Assembly: GCA_902765975.1 (NCBI GenBank) | Contig: CACXBO010000117.1 | Span: forward strand, 1-22,309 | Direction of reading: 5' to 3' | Source of the DNA: Oscillospiraceae bacterium | Lineage (GTDB): Bacteria > Bacillota > Clostridia > Oscillospirales > Oscillospiraceae | Length of the DNA stretch: 22,309 nt | Part shown: positions 7,611 through 14,629 of the stretch, one piece after another | Position numbering within the stretch: the first letter of the stretch is position 1 | Layout: each line of letters begins with the position of its first letter | Notes under the pieces: generated by a model | What the model saw: only the letters and a program-made list of their open reading frames with translations | What the model was told of the DNA's origin: nothing | The model's database searches: none | Made by a program: the position numbers and the translations under genes

Positions 7611-7616
7611 AAACTC

Positions 7617-7748
7617 CAGCGGAGCCGTCCGGCAATAGGTCCGGGCGGCTCCTATCTTAAAGCGGGGCGGCATGCCTTTCCGCTGAAGCATACTATGCCG
7701 TTCCGGGTCTCCCGGTGCGAAAACTAAAATACATGAGAGTGAGAGCTT
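7617..7748 (+). ncRNA. strongly structured leader upstream of rpe (unassigned)
   Basis: The stretch between acpP and rpe is densely self-complementary. A 12-bp hairpin has arms 7621-7632 and 7641-7652 (GGAGCCGTCCGG against CCGGGCGGCTCC, one G-U pair). AGCGG (7661-7665) can pair with CCGCT (7680-7684), and CGGCAT (7668-7673) with ATGCCG (7695-7700). These last two helices interlock, so they form either a pseudoknot or two exclusive states. CCGGG-TCT-CCCGG follows at 7703-7715. I do not recognise any named riboswitch. The first hairpin may instead be the terminator of the lipid operon, but only a poor T run follows it (TATCTTAAAG). Confidence 0.4.
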
Positions 7749-8417
7749 ATGATAAAGATAGCCCCGAGCATCCTCTCCGCCGATTTCATTAACCTCGGCA
7801 GAGATATAGATTCGATAAGCAACGCCGATATCATCCATTTCGACGTTATGGACGGGCTTTTCGTCCCCAACCTCTCCTTCGGAATGCCGGTCCTCAAGGC
7901 GGTCAGAGCCTATACGGATATGGAGATAGACGCGCATCTTATGATAGAGCGTCCGATAAGATACGTTGAGAGCTTTTGCCGCGCGGGCGCCGATATCGTC
8001 ACCATCCACGTTGAGGCGGACAATATCAGCGAGATATCAAAGGCGATAGACATAATTCGCGCAAGGGGCAAAAAGGCCGGTCTCGCCATCAAGCCCTCAA
8101 CGGGAGTCGGCGCCGTCGCGCCCTTCCTCGCCCGCCTCGACCAGGTCATTTGCATGACAGTCGAGCCCGGCTTCGGAGGTCAGAGCCTCCGCATGGACGT
8201 TCTGCCCAAGGTAAGAGAGGTCAGAAAGATGATAACGGACTACGGCTACACCTGCGACGTCGCCTGCGACGGAGGCGTGAACCGCATAACCGGCAAGCTC
8301 TGCGCCGAGGCAGGAGCAAACGTGCTCGTTAACGGAACGGGAATATTCGAGGCAAAGGACAGAGGCACCTATATCGAGGAGCTGAGAGGCGAGCTCTCGC
8401 CGTATTTCGACATTTAA
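7749..8417 (+). CDS. rpe: ribulose-phosphate 3-epimerase
   Basis: Rpe interconverts ribulose 5-phosphate and xylulose 5-phosphate in the pentose phosphate pathway. It is a 222-residue TIM barrel of full length. Typical motifs are IAPSILSADF (4-13), HFDVMDGLFVPN with metal ligands His30 and Asp32, DAHLMIERP with the next histidine, VEPGFGGQ and the phosphate-binding CDGGVNRIT and NGTGIF. The ribosome site is weak (GAGAG before the ATG). recR follows 14 bases downstream. In many Clostridia rpe follows rsgA in a phosphatase/kinase cluster; that context is absent here. Confidence 0.97.
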   Translation: MIKIAPSILSADFINLGRDIDSISNADIIHFDVMDGLFVPNLSFGMPVLKAVRAYTDMEIDAHLMIERPIRYVESFCRAGADIVTIHVEADNISEISKAIDIIRARGKKAGLAIKPSTGVGAVAPFLARLDQVICMTVEPGFGGQSLRMDVLPKVREVRKMITDYGYTCDVACDGGVNRITGKLCAEAGANVLVNGTGIFEAKDRGTYIEELRGELSPYFDI

Positions 8418-8431
8418 GAAGGTATTTGATC

Positions 8432-9031
8432 ATGAGCTTTTTTCCCGCATCGCTTGAAAAGCTTATAGAAAAATTCGCGTCTCTGCCGGGTATCGGGCTT
8501 AAGAGCGCGCAGAGGCTTGCATTCCATGTGCTCAGCCTCTCCGACGCGGACGCCGCGGACTTCGCCTCCGCGATAACCGAGGCAAAATCGAAGGTACACG
8601 CCTGCCGTATCTGCCAGAATCTCACCGACAGAGAGATATGCTCAATCTGCGCGAGTCCGAACCGCGATCCCTCCACTGTCTGCGTCGTCGCCGACCCGAA
8701 GGATGTGGCTGCGATAGAGCGCGCGAGGGAGTACAGGGGCCGGTATCACGTTCTGCACGGCGTTATCTCCCCGCTCAACCACGTCGGCCCGGACGACATC
8801 CGTATAAAGGAGCTTGTCGAGCGCGTGAGCGACGGCGGCGTTGAGGAGATAATCATGGGCACGAATCCGGATACCGAGGGAGAGACGACCGCAAAATACG
8901 TTTCCCGCCTTTTGAAGCCCTTCGGAGTGAAGGTGACCCGCTTTGCCTACGGTATTCCCGTCGGAGCGAGCCTTGAGTTTGCCGACGACGCCACGCTTAT
9001 GCGCGCTCTCGAGGGCAGACAGGAGATATAG
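8432..9031 (+). CDS. recR: recombination protein RecR
   Basis: RecR acts with RecO (and RecF) to load RecA on gapped single-stranded DNA. The 199-residue protein has the expected order: an HhH region, PASLEKLIEKFASLPGIGLKSAQRLAFHVL (residues 4-33 region), a four-cysteine zinc finger with CRIC and CSIC, then a Toprim domain with VCVVADPKDVAAIERA and GVISPLNHVGPDDI, and MGTNPDTEGETTA. I chose the ATG at 8432 because AGAAGG lies 9 bases before it; a TTG at 8426 is too close to that site. recR normally follows dnaX and ybaB; here it follows rpe, so the ancestral pairing is broken. Confidence 0.96.
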   Translation: MSFFPASLEKLIEKFASLPGIGLKSAQRLAFHVLSLSDADAADFASAITEAKSKVHACRICQNLTDREICSICASPNRDPSTVCVVADPKDVAAIERAREYRGRYHVLHGVISPLNHVGPDDIRIKELVERVSDGGVEEIIMGTNPDTEGETTAKYVSRLLKPFGVKVTRFAYGIPVGASLEFADDATLMRALEGRQEI

Positions 9032-9041
9032 TGAAGAAAAG

Positions 9042-9072
9042 AGCCCCCTTTGCCGTTCGGCAAGGGGGCTTT
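9042..9072. terminator. hairpin after recR
   Basis: The arms are AGCCCCCTTTGCC (9042-9054) and GGCAAGGGGGCT (9059-9070) around GTTC, a 12-bp stem with one bulged T. Only TTTA follows on the plus strand. The minus strand has the better T run (CTCTTTTCTTC), yet no minus-strand gene ends here. It probably ends rpe-recR transcripts inefficiently, or regulates entry into the MFS gene. Confidence 0.6.
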
Positions 9073-9103
9073 ACGCAGATTGTGAAAAACGGGAGATGAG
9101 TAA

Positions 9104-10282
9104 ATGGCGTCGCTGATGCTTGCGGTCATATATTTAGTATTCATAAGCCTCGGGCTGCCGGACTCGCTTCTCGGCTCCGGCTGGCCGAAAATGCAGGAGG
9201 CGTTCGCAGTTCCTTCGTCATACGCGGGCTACGTATCGATGGCTATCTGCTTTATGACGATAATCTCGGCGCTTACGAGCCCGAGGCTTATCCGCAGAGT
9301 GCATACAAAATGGATAGTCGTCGCGTCCGTCGGTCTGACGGTGGTCGGGCTGTTCGGCTTTTCCTTATGCAGGAGCTACCTGATGCTTTTTGTTTTTGCC
9401 GTGCCTTACGGCCTCGGCGCGGGCTCGATAGACGCCGCGGTCAATCACTACGTCGCAAATCACTACTCGTCCTCCGTAATGAACTTCCTGCACTGCTTCT
9501 ACGGAGTCGGAGCCATGATAAGTCCGTATATAATGTCGCTTGCTCTTAAATGGGCGCGCTGGAACGAGGGCTACAGGTGGACGGCTTATATCCAGCTCGG
9601 CATACTCCTCGTGTGCATTCTGTCTCTGCCGCTCTGGAAAAAGAACGAAGGCGGCGAGCCGGAGAAAGAGAGAACGGAAAGCGCAGGGATAAAGGAGACG
9701 CTGAGAGTTCCGGGCGTTATTCTGACTCTTATCGCCTTTTTTGCCTACTGCTCCGGCGAGGCGACCTCATTTCTCTGGACTCCGAGCTACTTTGCCGGAA
9801 CGAGGGCGGGTCTCAGCGACGAGCTTATAGCCTCGTTCGGCTCGCTCATCTTCGGCGGCCTCATGCTCGGCAGGCTCGTATCCGGCTTCGTTTCCAACAG
9901 GCTCGGCGACAGGACGATGATAAGGGCCGGCATTGCGGTGGAGCTTATCGGGATACTTATGGTATTTCTGTCCACGCAGGGCTATATCCTCGCGGCGGTC
10001 GGTTTCGTAGTTATCGGCGTTGGCATGGGGCCGGTCTATCCGGCAATACAGCATATGGCTCCGGCGAACTTCGGCAAAAGGTACAGCGCCGCCGTTATCG
10101 GGCTGCAGATGGCGGCCGCCTACGTTGGAAGCACCTTCATGCCGGCGGTTTTCGGCAACCTTCAGGAGGCGGTCGGTATCGAAGTTATGCCGGTATACCT
10201 TCTGGTATTCGCGGCTCTCAATATAGGTATGCTCGAGATAGCATACAGAGTTATCGGGAGGAGAAAAGAAGATGAAAATTGA
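9104..10282 (+). CDS. MFS transporter, substrate unknown
   Basis: This is a 392-residue polytopic membrane protein of the major facilitator superfamily with two six-helix halves. The first half starts LMLAVIYLVFISLGLPDSLLGSGWP, and the GLPDSLLG-type start is common in clostridial sugar/organic-solute MFS members. A FLHCFYGVGAMISPYIM segment resembles the F-H-x-x-YG-x-G-x-x-x-x-P stretch of the fucose-permease-like branch. The second half begins near residue 200 (LRVPGVILTLIAFFAYCSGEATSF) and has the loop motif GRLVSGFVSNRLGDR. GGGAG precedes the ATG. The VOC gene downstream overlaps by 11 bases. The substrate cannot be called. Confidence 0.85.
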   Translation: MASLMLAVIYLVFISLGLPDSLLGSGWPKMQEAFAVPSSYAGYVSMAICFMTIISALTSPRLIRRVHTKWIVVASVGLTVVGLFGFSLCRSYLMLFVFAVPYGLGAGSIDAAVNHYVANHYSSSVMNFLHCFYGVGAMISPYIMSLALKWARWNEGYRWTAYIQLGILLVCILSLPLWKKNEGGEPEKERTESAGIKETLRVPGVILTLIAFFAYCSGEATSFLWTPSYFAGTRAGLSDELIASFGSLIFGGLMLGRLVSGFVSNRLGDRTMIRAGIAVELIGILMVFLSTQGYILAAVGFVVIGVGMGPVYPAIQHMAPANFGKRYSAAVIGLQMAAAYVGSTFMPAVFGNLQEAVGIEVMPVYLLVFAALNIGMLEIAYRVIGRRKEDEN

Positions 10283-10655
10283 GCACGTTGCAATCTACGT
10301 AAACGACCTTGAAAAAGCCCGGGATTTCTTTGTCGGCTATCTCGGAGGCGCGTCGAACGACGGTTACCACAATAAAAAAACCGATTTCCGCTCCTATTTC
10401 ATAAGCTTTGAGGACGGCGCGAGGCTTGAGATAATGACAAAGCCCGCGCTGGAGGATCCTGTAAAGACCCTGAACAGAACGGGCTACGTACATCTTGCGT
10501 TTTCAGTCGGAAGCCGTGAGGCGGTCGACAGCCTGACGGCGAGACTCAGAGAGGACGGATATGAGGTCGTTAGCGGCCCGCGAGTGACCGGCGACGGCTA
10601 CTATGAGTCATGCGTCGTCGCTATCGAGGGCAATCAGATAGAGCTTACGGTGTGA
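10272..10655 (+). CDS. small VOC-superfamily (glyoxalase/bleomycin-resistance fold) protein
   Basis: This single-module VOC protein of 127 residues has two beta-alpha-beta-beta-beta repeats. The four family metal positions are filled: His5 (IEHVAIYV), Glu53 (ARLEIMTK), His74 (GYVHLAFSV) and Glu124 (NQIELTV), so it should bind a divalent metal. Members include lactoylglutathione lyase and bleomycin or fosfomycin resistance proteins; none can be singled out. It overlaps the MFS gene by 11 bases and the convergent CPBP gene by 11 bases at its 3' end, with no terminator visible between them. GGAGG is placed about 9 bases before the ATG. Confidence 0.85.
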   Translation: MKIEHVAIYVNDLEKARDFFVGYLGGASNDGYHNKKTDFRSYFISFEDGARLEIMTKPALEDPVKTLNRTGYVHLAFSVGSREAVDSLTARLREDGYEVVSGPRVTGDGYYESCVVAIEGNQIELTV

Positions 10656-12054
10656 GCTCTTCGACCGTTTCCGACCCGTCGGAGCTATCGGATAACTCAA
10701 GGGGCTCTTCCTCAGGGAGAGCCTCGTATTTTTTTACCGCCTTCGCGGAGATCACGAATATCGCCGCAACGCAGAGAGAGGCGGGAATTAGATATATGAG
10801 CGCGGCGAGACCGTAACGGGGAAAAGCGCCAACGGTCGAGACGACGCCCGCGCTGATGACGGAGATAACGGTGAATATCTTGATTAGGATGAAGCCCCAG
10901 CCGCGGAAAGCCGCCCAGTTTGCCTCCGGATTGCGGTTCTTCTCAAGCGCGAAGAAGTCCTGTTTTCTGAAAATTATGATAGCGGCTATGCCGGCGACGG
11001 CAAGAACGGCGATTACGATGAGCCAGACAGTCTCAAGGCTGTTGCCGAATACTAAACCGCAGATCGTGTCCAGAGAGGCGACCGTGTTTATCATAAAGTG
11101 CAGAGCCATAGTGTAAAGTATGTTGCCCGTTCGGATATAGACGACGGCGAAGAGCAGACCGAGAAGGAAGGCGAGGAAAAACTGCCCGGCGTTCATATGC
11201 GCCATGCCGAAGAGAAGGGCGGTGAAAATTACCGCGGCCTTCTCGCCGAAGGGCAGTATGCGGTCGATGAGGAACTTGCGGAAAATGAGCTCCTCGAAGA
11301 TCGGCGCGCCGATCATGGCGACGAGCACCATCGGGATGCTGTTCATAAGAGCGGCGGAAGCGTCGGGCGAAGGCAGGATGAAGCTCGCCCAGTTGCCGAT
11401 GATTACGCCTATGCCCCAGAGCCCGAAGGCAAAAAGAGCGATAATAAGAAACTGCATTCCGGAGATCGGACGCCGCTCGGGAGGCCTCGCCGCGACTCTC
11501 TTGCGTATGAGCTTTGAAACGAGAAAGCCGAGCCCCATACCTATCGCGTAGGCAATTGCGTAGACTATGCCGAAGACGGTGGAAAATCTTTCGCCGGAGA
11601 GAAGCTCGAGGACCTGCTTTATCCTGTCTAAAAATCCGCCTCCGCGGGCAAATCCGATCACGGAGGGGAGAATGAGGGCAAGAACTGCGACAGTTATCGC
11701 AAAAGTGACAACCGTTGACTGCACGAGGAAGATGAGCGCGGTCCAGAGCGAGCCCAGATTATAGGCGCGGCGCATAGCCTTTGCCTCGGGGCTCTTTTCG
11801 GCTATTGCGGGAGCAGCTGGAACGAAAACGCTGTCGCCGGAGGGAAGGGAAACAGACCCATCTCCCGTCGGATAGGGCACGCCGCCGTAGCCGGGACGCG
11901 GAGGGTTAAGGGTCGGCTCCTTTGTCGGATAGGGCACGCCGTCGTAGCCGGGACGCGGAGGCGGAGACTGAGCAGGGCGGGATATCTGCGCGCCGCAGTT
12001 GGGACAGAAGTTGTTCTCCGGCGCGAGAGAGTAGCCGCAGTTTGAGCAGAACAT
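10645..12054 (-). CDS. zinc-ribbon CPBP-family intramembrane metalloprotease
   Basis: The 469-residue membrane protein is related to CAAX prenyl protease 2/Rce1 and bacteriocin-processing or self-immunity proteases. An N-terminal zinc ribbon has four cysteines (CSNC at 3-6, CPNC at 17-20). A proline-rich linker (about 28-64) follows with two copies of PPRPGYxGVPYPT. Membrane helices start near 103. The CPBP catalytic motifs are complete: EELIFR (254-259, EExxxR), FGMAH (282-286, FxxxH) and HFMIN (319-323, HxxxN). A C-terminal extension of about 140 residues adds more helices and an acidic tail. GGAGTG is about 7 bases before the ATG. The zinc ribbon and linker suggest a protein or lipid partner on the cytoplasmic side. 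Target unknown. Confidence 0.88.
   Translation of the reverse strand: MFCSNCGYSLAPENNFCPNCGAQISRPAQSPPPRPGYDGVPYPTKEPTLNPPRPGYGGVPYPTGDGSVSLPSGDSVFVPAAPAIAEKSPEAKAMRRAYNLGSLWTALIFLVQSTVVTFAITVAVLALILPSVIGFARGGGFLDRIKQVLELLSGERFSTVFGIVYAIAYAIGMGLGFLVSKLIRKRVAARPPERRPISGMQFLIIALFAFGLWGIGVIIGNWASFILPSPDASAALMNSIPMVLVAMIGAPIFEELIFRKFLIDRILPFGEKAAVIFTALLFGMAHMNAGQFFLAFLLGLLFAVVYIRTGNILYTMALHFMINTVASLDTICGLVFGNSLETVWLIVIAVLAVAGIAAIIIFRKQDFFALEKNRNPEANWAAFRGWGFILIKIFTVISVISAGVVSTVGAFPRYGLAALIYLIPASLCVAAIFVISAKAVKKYEALPEEEPLELSDSSDGSETVEELTP
11867..11961. repeat. 38-bp direct repeat encoding PPRPGYxGVPYPT
   Basis: Units at 11867-11904 and 11924-11961 differ at one base (C or T at their position 18). 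The offset is 57 bases, so the reading frame of the CPBP gene is kept. It encodes the Pro/Gly/Tyr-rich linker between zinc ribbon and membrane part, and is a place where slippage could change linker length. Confidence 0.9.
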
Positions 12055-12087
12055 AGTATCACTCCATTCCGGTAATCTTTATAAAGT

Positions 12088-12110
12088 CAGGGCGGGAGTT
12101 ACCCGCCCTG
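12088..12110 (-). terminator. hairpin after the ROK glucokinase gene
   Basis: CAGGGCGGG (12088-12096) and CCCGCCCTG (12102-12110) form a perfect 9-bp stem around a 5-base loop. It lies between the ROK stop (12125) and the CPBP start. On the minus strand the stem is followed by ACTTTATAAAG, a short T run, so termination may be partial and the CPBP gene could be expressed by read-through. Confidence 0.6.
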
Positions 12111-12124
12111 AGGGAGCGTAAATA

Positions 12125-13060
12125 TTATACCATCAGCATACGCATAGCGCCGAAGATGCCCGCGTCGTTTCCGAGCTTGGCAAGGCGGATATCGACTCCG
12201 CGGACGGCGTGGAAGGCGTATTCCTTATAGTATTTCTCGATCCATGCGCGAAGCGGCTCGCCGGTCTTGGAGACGCCGCCGCCGATGATTATCGCCTCGG
12301 GGTCGATAGTGTTGGCAATTGTTGCGAGGCCGATGCCGAGATAATTGCAGAAGCGGTCGGCTATCGCGACTGCCACGGGATCGCCCGCGATAGCGTAATC
12401 CCAGCAGATCTTGGAGTCGAGCTTCTCATAGTCTCTGAGAGGCGAGGGGGTATCGACCTCAGCGAGGTAGTCCTGAGCGACGCGGACGTTGCCGTTAGCC
12501 GAGGTGTAGAGCTCGAGGCAGCCGCGGTTTCCGCAGTTGCAGCGGCGTGTGTCCTTGGGATTTATCGGAAGATGCCCGATCTCGCCGGCAGCACCGTGAG
12601 CGCCCTGGAGGATCTTGCCGTCGATTATGATGCCGCCGCCGACGCCGGTGCCGAGAGTTACCATTATGACGTTTTTGCAGCCTGCTCCGCCGCCCATCCA
12701 CGCCTCGCCGAGAGCGGCGACGTTGGCGTCGTTTCCGCAGCGGACCTTGAGCCCGGTGAGCCCTTCGAGAGTTGCGACTGCGGGATAATCCTTCCAGCCT
12801 ACGTTGACGCAGGTGATGAGACCAGAGCCGTCGACCGGACCGGGAACGCCCATGCCTATGCCGAGGATATCATCAGCCGCGAGAGAGCGCGAGGCGATGT
12901 TCGCCTTGATTGAATCGGCGATGTTGGGGAGAACGTGAGCGCCGCCGTCTGAGGTGTCGGTGTCGATGCTCCATTTCTCAAGGAGCTTTCCGTCGTCGGT
13001 AAAAAGCCCCATCTTGACCGCAGTGCCGCCAATATCTACTCCGTAACCGTATTTTGCCAT
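12125..13060 (-). CDS. glcK: ROK-family glucokinase
   Basis: This enzyme phosphorylates glucose (or a related hexose) with ATP in the cytoplasm. The 311-residue length fits the bacterial ROK glucokinases without the N-terminal HTH of ROK repressors. The ATP phosphate motif is GVDIGGTAVK (7-16). The catalytic base is Asp111 in GNDANVAALGE. The second phosphate motif is VTLGTGVGGGII (134-145). The ROK signature is GAAGEIGHLPI with zinc ligand His163, plus CNCGNRGC (174-181) giving three cysteines. AAAGGA precedes the ATG. The gene is 24 bases downstream of the DUF6873-like gene and probably co-transcribed from the promoter at 13731-13759. Confidence 0.93.
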   Translation of the reverse strand: MAKYGYGVDIGGTAVKMGLFTDDGKLLEKWSIDTDTSDGGAHVLPNIADSIKANIASRSLAADDILGIGMGVPGPVDGSGLITCVNVGWKDYPAVATLEGLTGLKVRCGNDANVAALGEAWMGGGAGCKNVIMVTLGTGVGGGIIIDGKILQGAHGAAGEIGHLPINPKDTRRCNCGNRGCLELYTSANGNVRVAQDYLAEVDTPSPLRDYEKLDSKICWDYAIAGDPVAVAIADRFCNYLGIGLATIANTIDPEAIIIGGGVSKTGEPLRAWIEKYYKEYAFHAVRGVDIRLAKLGNDAGIFGAMRMLMV

Positions 13061-13084
13061 ATTTCTGCCCGTCCTTTCAAAGCT

Positions 13085-13723
13085 TTATTGATATGTATAG
13101 ATTATTGAACCGATATCCCTCAGAGGGAGACCGGATGCTTCCCATATTCCGAGCCCGCGCTCTTTTATAAAAGCACGTATCGCGTCGCGGTCGGGGTGAG
13201 CCTCAAGGCTTCCGTTGAACACTATCTCGTCTCTAACTCTGCCCGTGGCTCCGCCTAAAAAACCCTCGGGATAGCCGGGGAGGAGAACGCCGCCGGCTTC
13301 AACGCGAAGAACGTCGAGACCGCAGCAAACGGCGGCGCGGCAGATGCCGGGGTCGGAGGTTATAAGGCTTCTGCCGTCGACTGTGACGGAGGAGCATTTT
13401 GCGTAGCCCTGACGCACGTTGACAAGCTCATAGCCCGCCGCAGCCTCAAGAAGGCGCGGAGAGGTGAGGTCGAGGCGGTGTAGCAGAACTCCGTCCAGCA
13501 CGACTGCGCAGAAAGCGGCGTTGCCCGGATAATCGGGACGCCAATCCTCCTCGGGACTGAAAACGGCACGGCCTCCGACCGCCGCAAGGCGCAGATCGGG
13601 GTGGTCCCCCGTAAACTTGCCGAGCCTTGAGTCGTGGCTTATTAATTTAATTACGGCGCCTGTGGAGCTTATATGCCGGAGAGTGTCCGGATAGGCGTTT
13701 TCGGAGATATACACAGTTTCCAT
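13085..13723 (-). CDS. DUF6873-like conserved clostridial protein
   Basis: The 212-residue protein is of unknown function. I recognise the clostridial DUF6873 pattern from NVRQGYAKCSSVTVDGRSLI followed by TSDPGIC, then LLPGYPEGFLGGATGRV and IVFNGSLEAHPDRDAIRAFI. The layout, with Asp-His and Cys spaced over small repeats, recalls a pentein-like fold, but I cannot show that. I chose the ATG at 13723 over the TTG at 13759 because a promoter with -10 at 13731-13736 lies inside the longer frame, so the longer protein could not be translated from that transcript. The gene sits upstream of glcK on the same strand, 24 bases apart. Confidence 0.75.
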   Translation of the reverse strand: METVYISENAYPDTLRHISSTGAVIKLISHDSRLGKFTGDHPDLRLAAVGGRAVFSPEEDWRPDYPGNAAFCAVVLDGVLLHRLDLTSPRLLEAAAGYELVNVRQGYAKCSSVTVDGRSLITSDPGICRAAVCCGLDVLRVEAGGVLLPGYPEGFLGGATGRVRDEIVFNGSLEAHPDRDAIRAFIKERGLGIWEASGLPLRDIGSIIYTYQ

Positions 13724-13730
13724 TTTATAA

Positions 13731-13759
13731 ATTGTACCTTTTTTTGTCAAAAATGTCAA
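13731..13759 (-). promoter_or_regulatory. near-consensus promoter giving a probably leaderless mRNA
   Basis: On the minus strand, TTGACA (13754-13759) is followed after exactly 17 bases by TACAAT (13731-13736), and 7 bases later by the ATG at 13723. Transcription should start at or one base before the A of ATG. No Shine-Dalgarno stands at a normal distance: AAAGG lies 13 bases away, inside the promoter itself. Confidence 0.8.
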
Positions 13760-13803
13760 TAATAAGCTGAGCTATTTTATTCTCCGCCGAAATGCTCCGG
13801 AGG

Positions 13804-13832
13804 TTGACAATTGCCGTGCAGGGGGTTAGAAT
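13804..13832 (+). promoter_or_regulatory. promoter of birA-bioY
   Basis: TTGACA (13804-13809), 17 bases, then TAGAAT (13827-13832). Transcription should start near 13839, giving a leader of about 11 bases that is mainly the ribosome site GGGGTG. I see no BirA-box-like palindrome (TTGTTAAC type) around it, in line with a ligase lacking a DNA-binding domain. Confidence 0.8.
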
Positions 13833-13849
13833 CTTTCCGGGGTGATGAA

Positions 13850-14629
13850 ATGAGGCGTCCGATAGAGGTCGAGGGTCTGAGGCTCAGCGTATATAAAGAG
13901 GTAACGGGGACTAACGCCCTTTTGAAGGAGCGCGCCGCCCTGGGCGAGGCCGAGGGTCTCGTTATTATAGCCTCATCTCAGACTGAGGGTCGCGGAAGAT
14001 ATGGAAGAGCTTTCTATTCCCCCGAGGGGACCGGGCTCTATCTCAGCGTGCTGCTCCGCCCGAAGTTTGAAGCGAAAAAGGCGCAGTACCTGACCTGTCT
14101 CGCCGCAGTCTGCGGTGCGAGAGCGGTAGAGAGGGTGAGCGGCGAGCGGGTCGGAATAAAATGGGTGAACGATCTTATCTTGCGCGGCAGGAAGATATGC
14201 GGCATTCTGACGGAGTCCGCTCTCGACCTTGAGAGCGGCGGGCTCGAATGGGCGGTAATGGGCATAGGCTTCAACCTCGCTGATCCGAAGGGCGGATGGG
14301 GCGAGCTTGAGGGCATAGCCGGCTCGATATTCGGCGAAGCCGCTCCGGAGGGCAAGTTAGAGGAGCTTGCAGAAGTGTTTTTAAGCGATTTCTGGAGTGA
14401 ATACTCCAGCTTTGACGAGAGGCGATTTCTTGACGAATACCGGGCGCGCCAGACGGCCTTGGGCAAAACGGTCGAGGTCATCTCCCGAGGAGAGGAGCCG
14501 AAAAAGGCGAAGGCGGTCGGAGTGGACGACGGATTCAGGCTCATAGTCGAATACCCGGACGGCGCCCGTGCGCCTCTTTTCAGCGGTGAAGTCAGGATAC
14601 TCATAAGAGGTGAAGAAAATGAAGCTTAG
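13850..14629 (+). CDS. birA: biotin--[acetyl-CoA-carboxylase] ligase, monofunctional (no HTH)
   Basis: The enzyme activates biotin to biotinyl-AMP and attaches it to the lysine of a biotin carboxyl carrier protein. The 259-residue protein is group I: it begins directly with the catalytic domain and lacks the winged-helix repressor domain. The adenylate loop is SSQTEGRGRYGR (42-53), with GLYLSVLLRP after it, KWVNDL (104-109) and GRKICGILTE (113-122) with the conserved lysine. A small C-terminal SH3-like domain follows. I chose the ATG at 13850 since the promoter -10 lies within the longer frame starting at TTG 13811, and GGGGTG stands 5 bases before this ATG. It overlaps bioY by 11 bases. Confidence 0.93.
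   Translation: MRRPIEVEGLRLSVYKEVTGTNALLKERAALGEAEGLVIIASSQTEGRGRYGRAFYSPEGTGLYLSVLLRPKFEAKKAQYLTCLAAVCGARAVERVSGERVGIKWVNDLILRGRKICGILTESALDLESGGLEWAVMGIGFNLADPKGGWGELEGIAGSIFGEAAPEGKLEELAEVFLSDFWSEYSSFDERRFLDEYRARQTALGKTVEVISRGEEPKKAKAVGVDDGFRLIVEYPDGARAPLFSGEVRILIRGEENEA

Noticed and set aside
9550..10275. 241-codon plus-strand frame inside the MFS gene
   Set aside because: Arg-rich, out of frame with a transporter that has clear helices and motifs.
12209..12913. 234-codon plus-strand frame opposite the ROK glucokinase
   Set aside because: The acidic Ala/Asp-rich translation is the complement of the ROK gene, with no motif and no ribosome site.
13811..13849. Upstream TTG start extending birA
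   Set aside because: It would start inside the promoter spacer (TTGACA at 13804, TAGAAT at 13827), and the ATG at 13850 has its own GGGGTG ribosome site.
13760..13850. BirA operator near birA-bioY
   Set aside because: I looked for a TTGTTAAC-type palindrome and found none; the ligase also lacks a DNA-binding domain.
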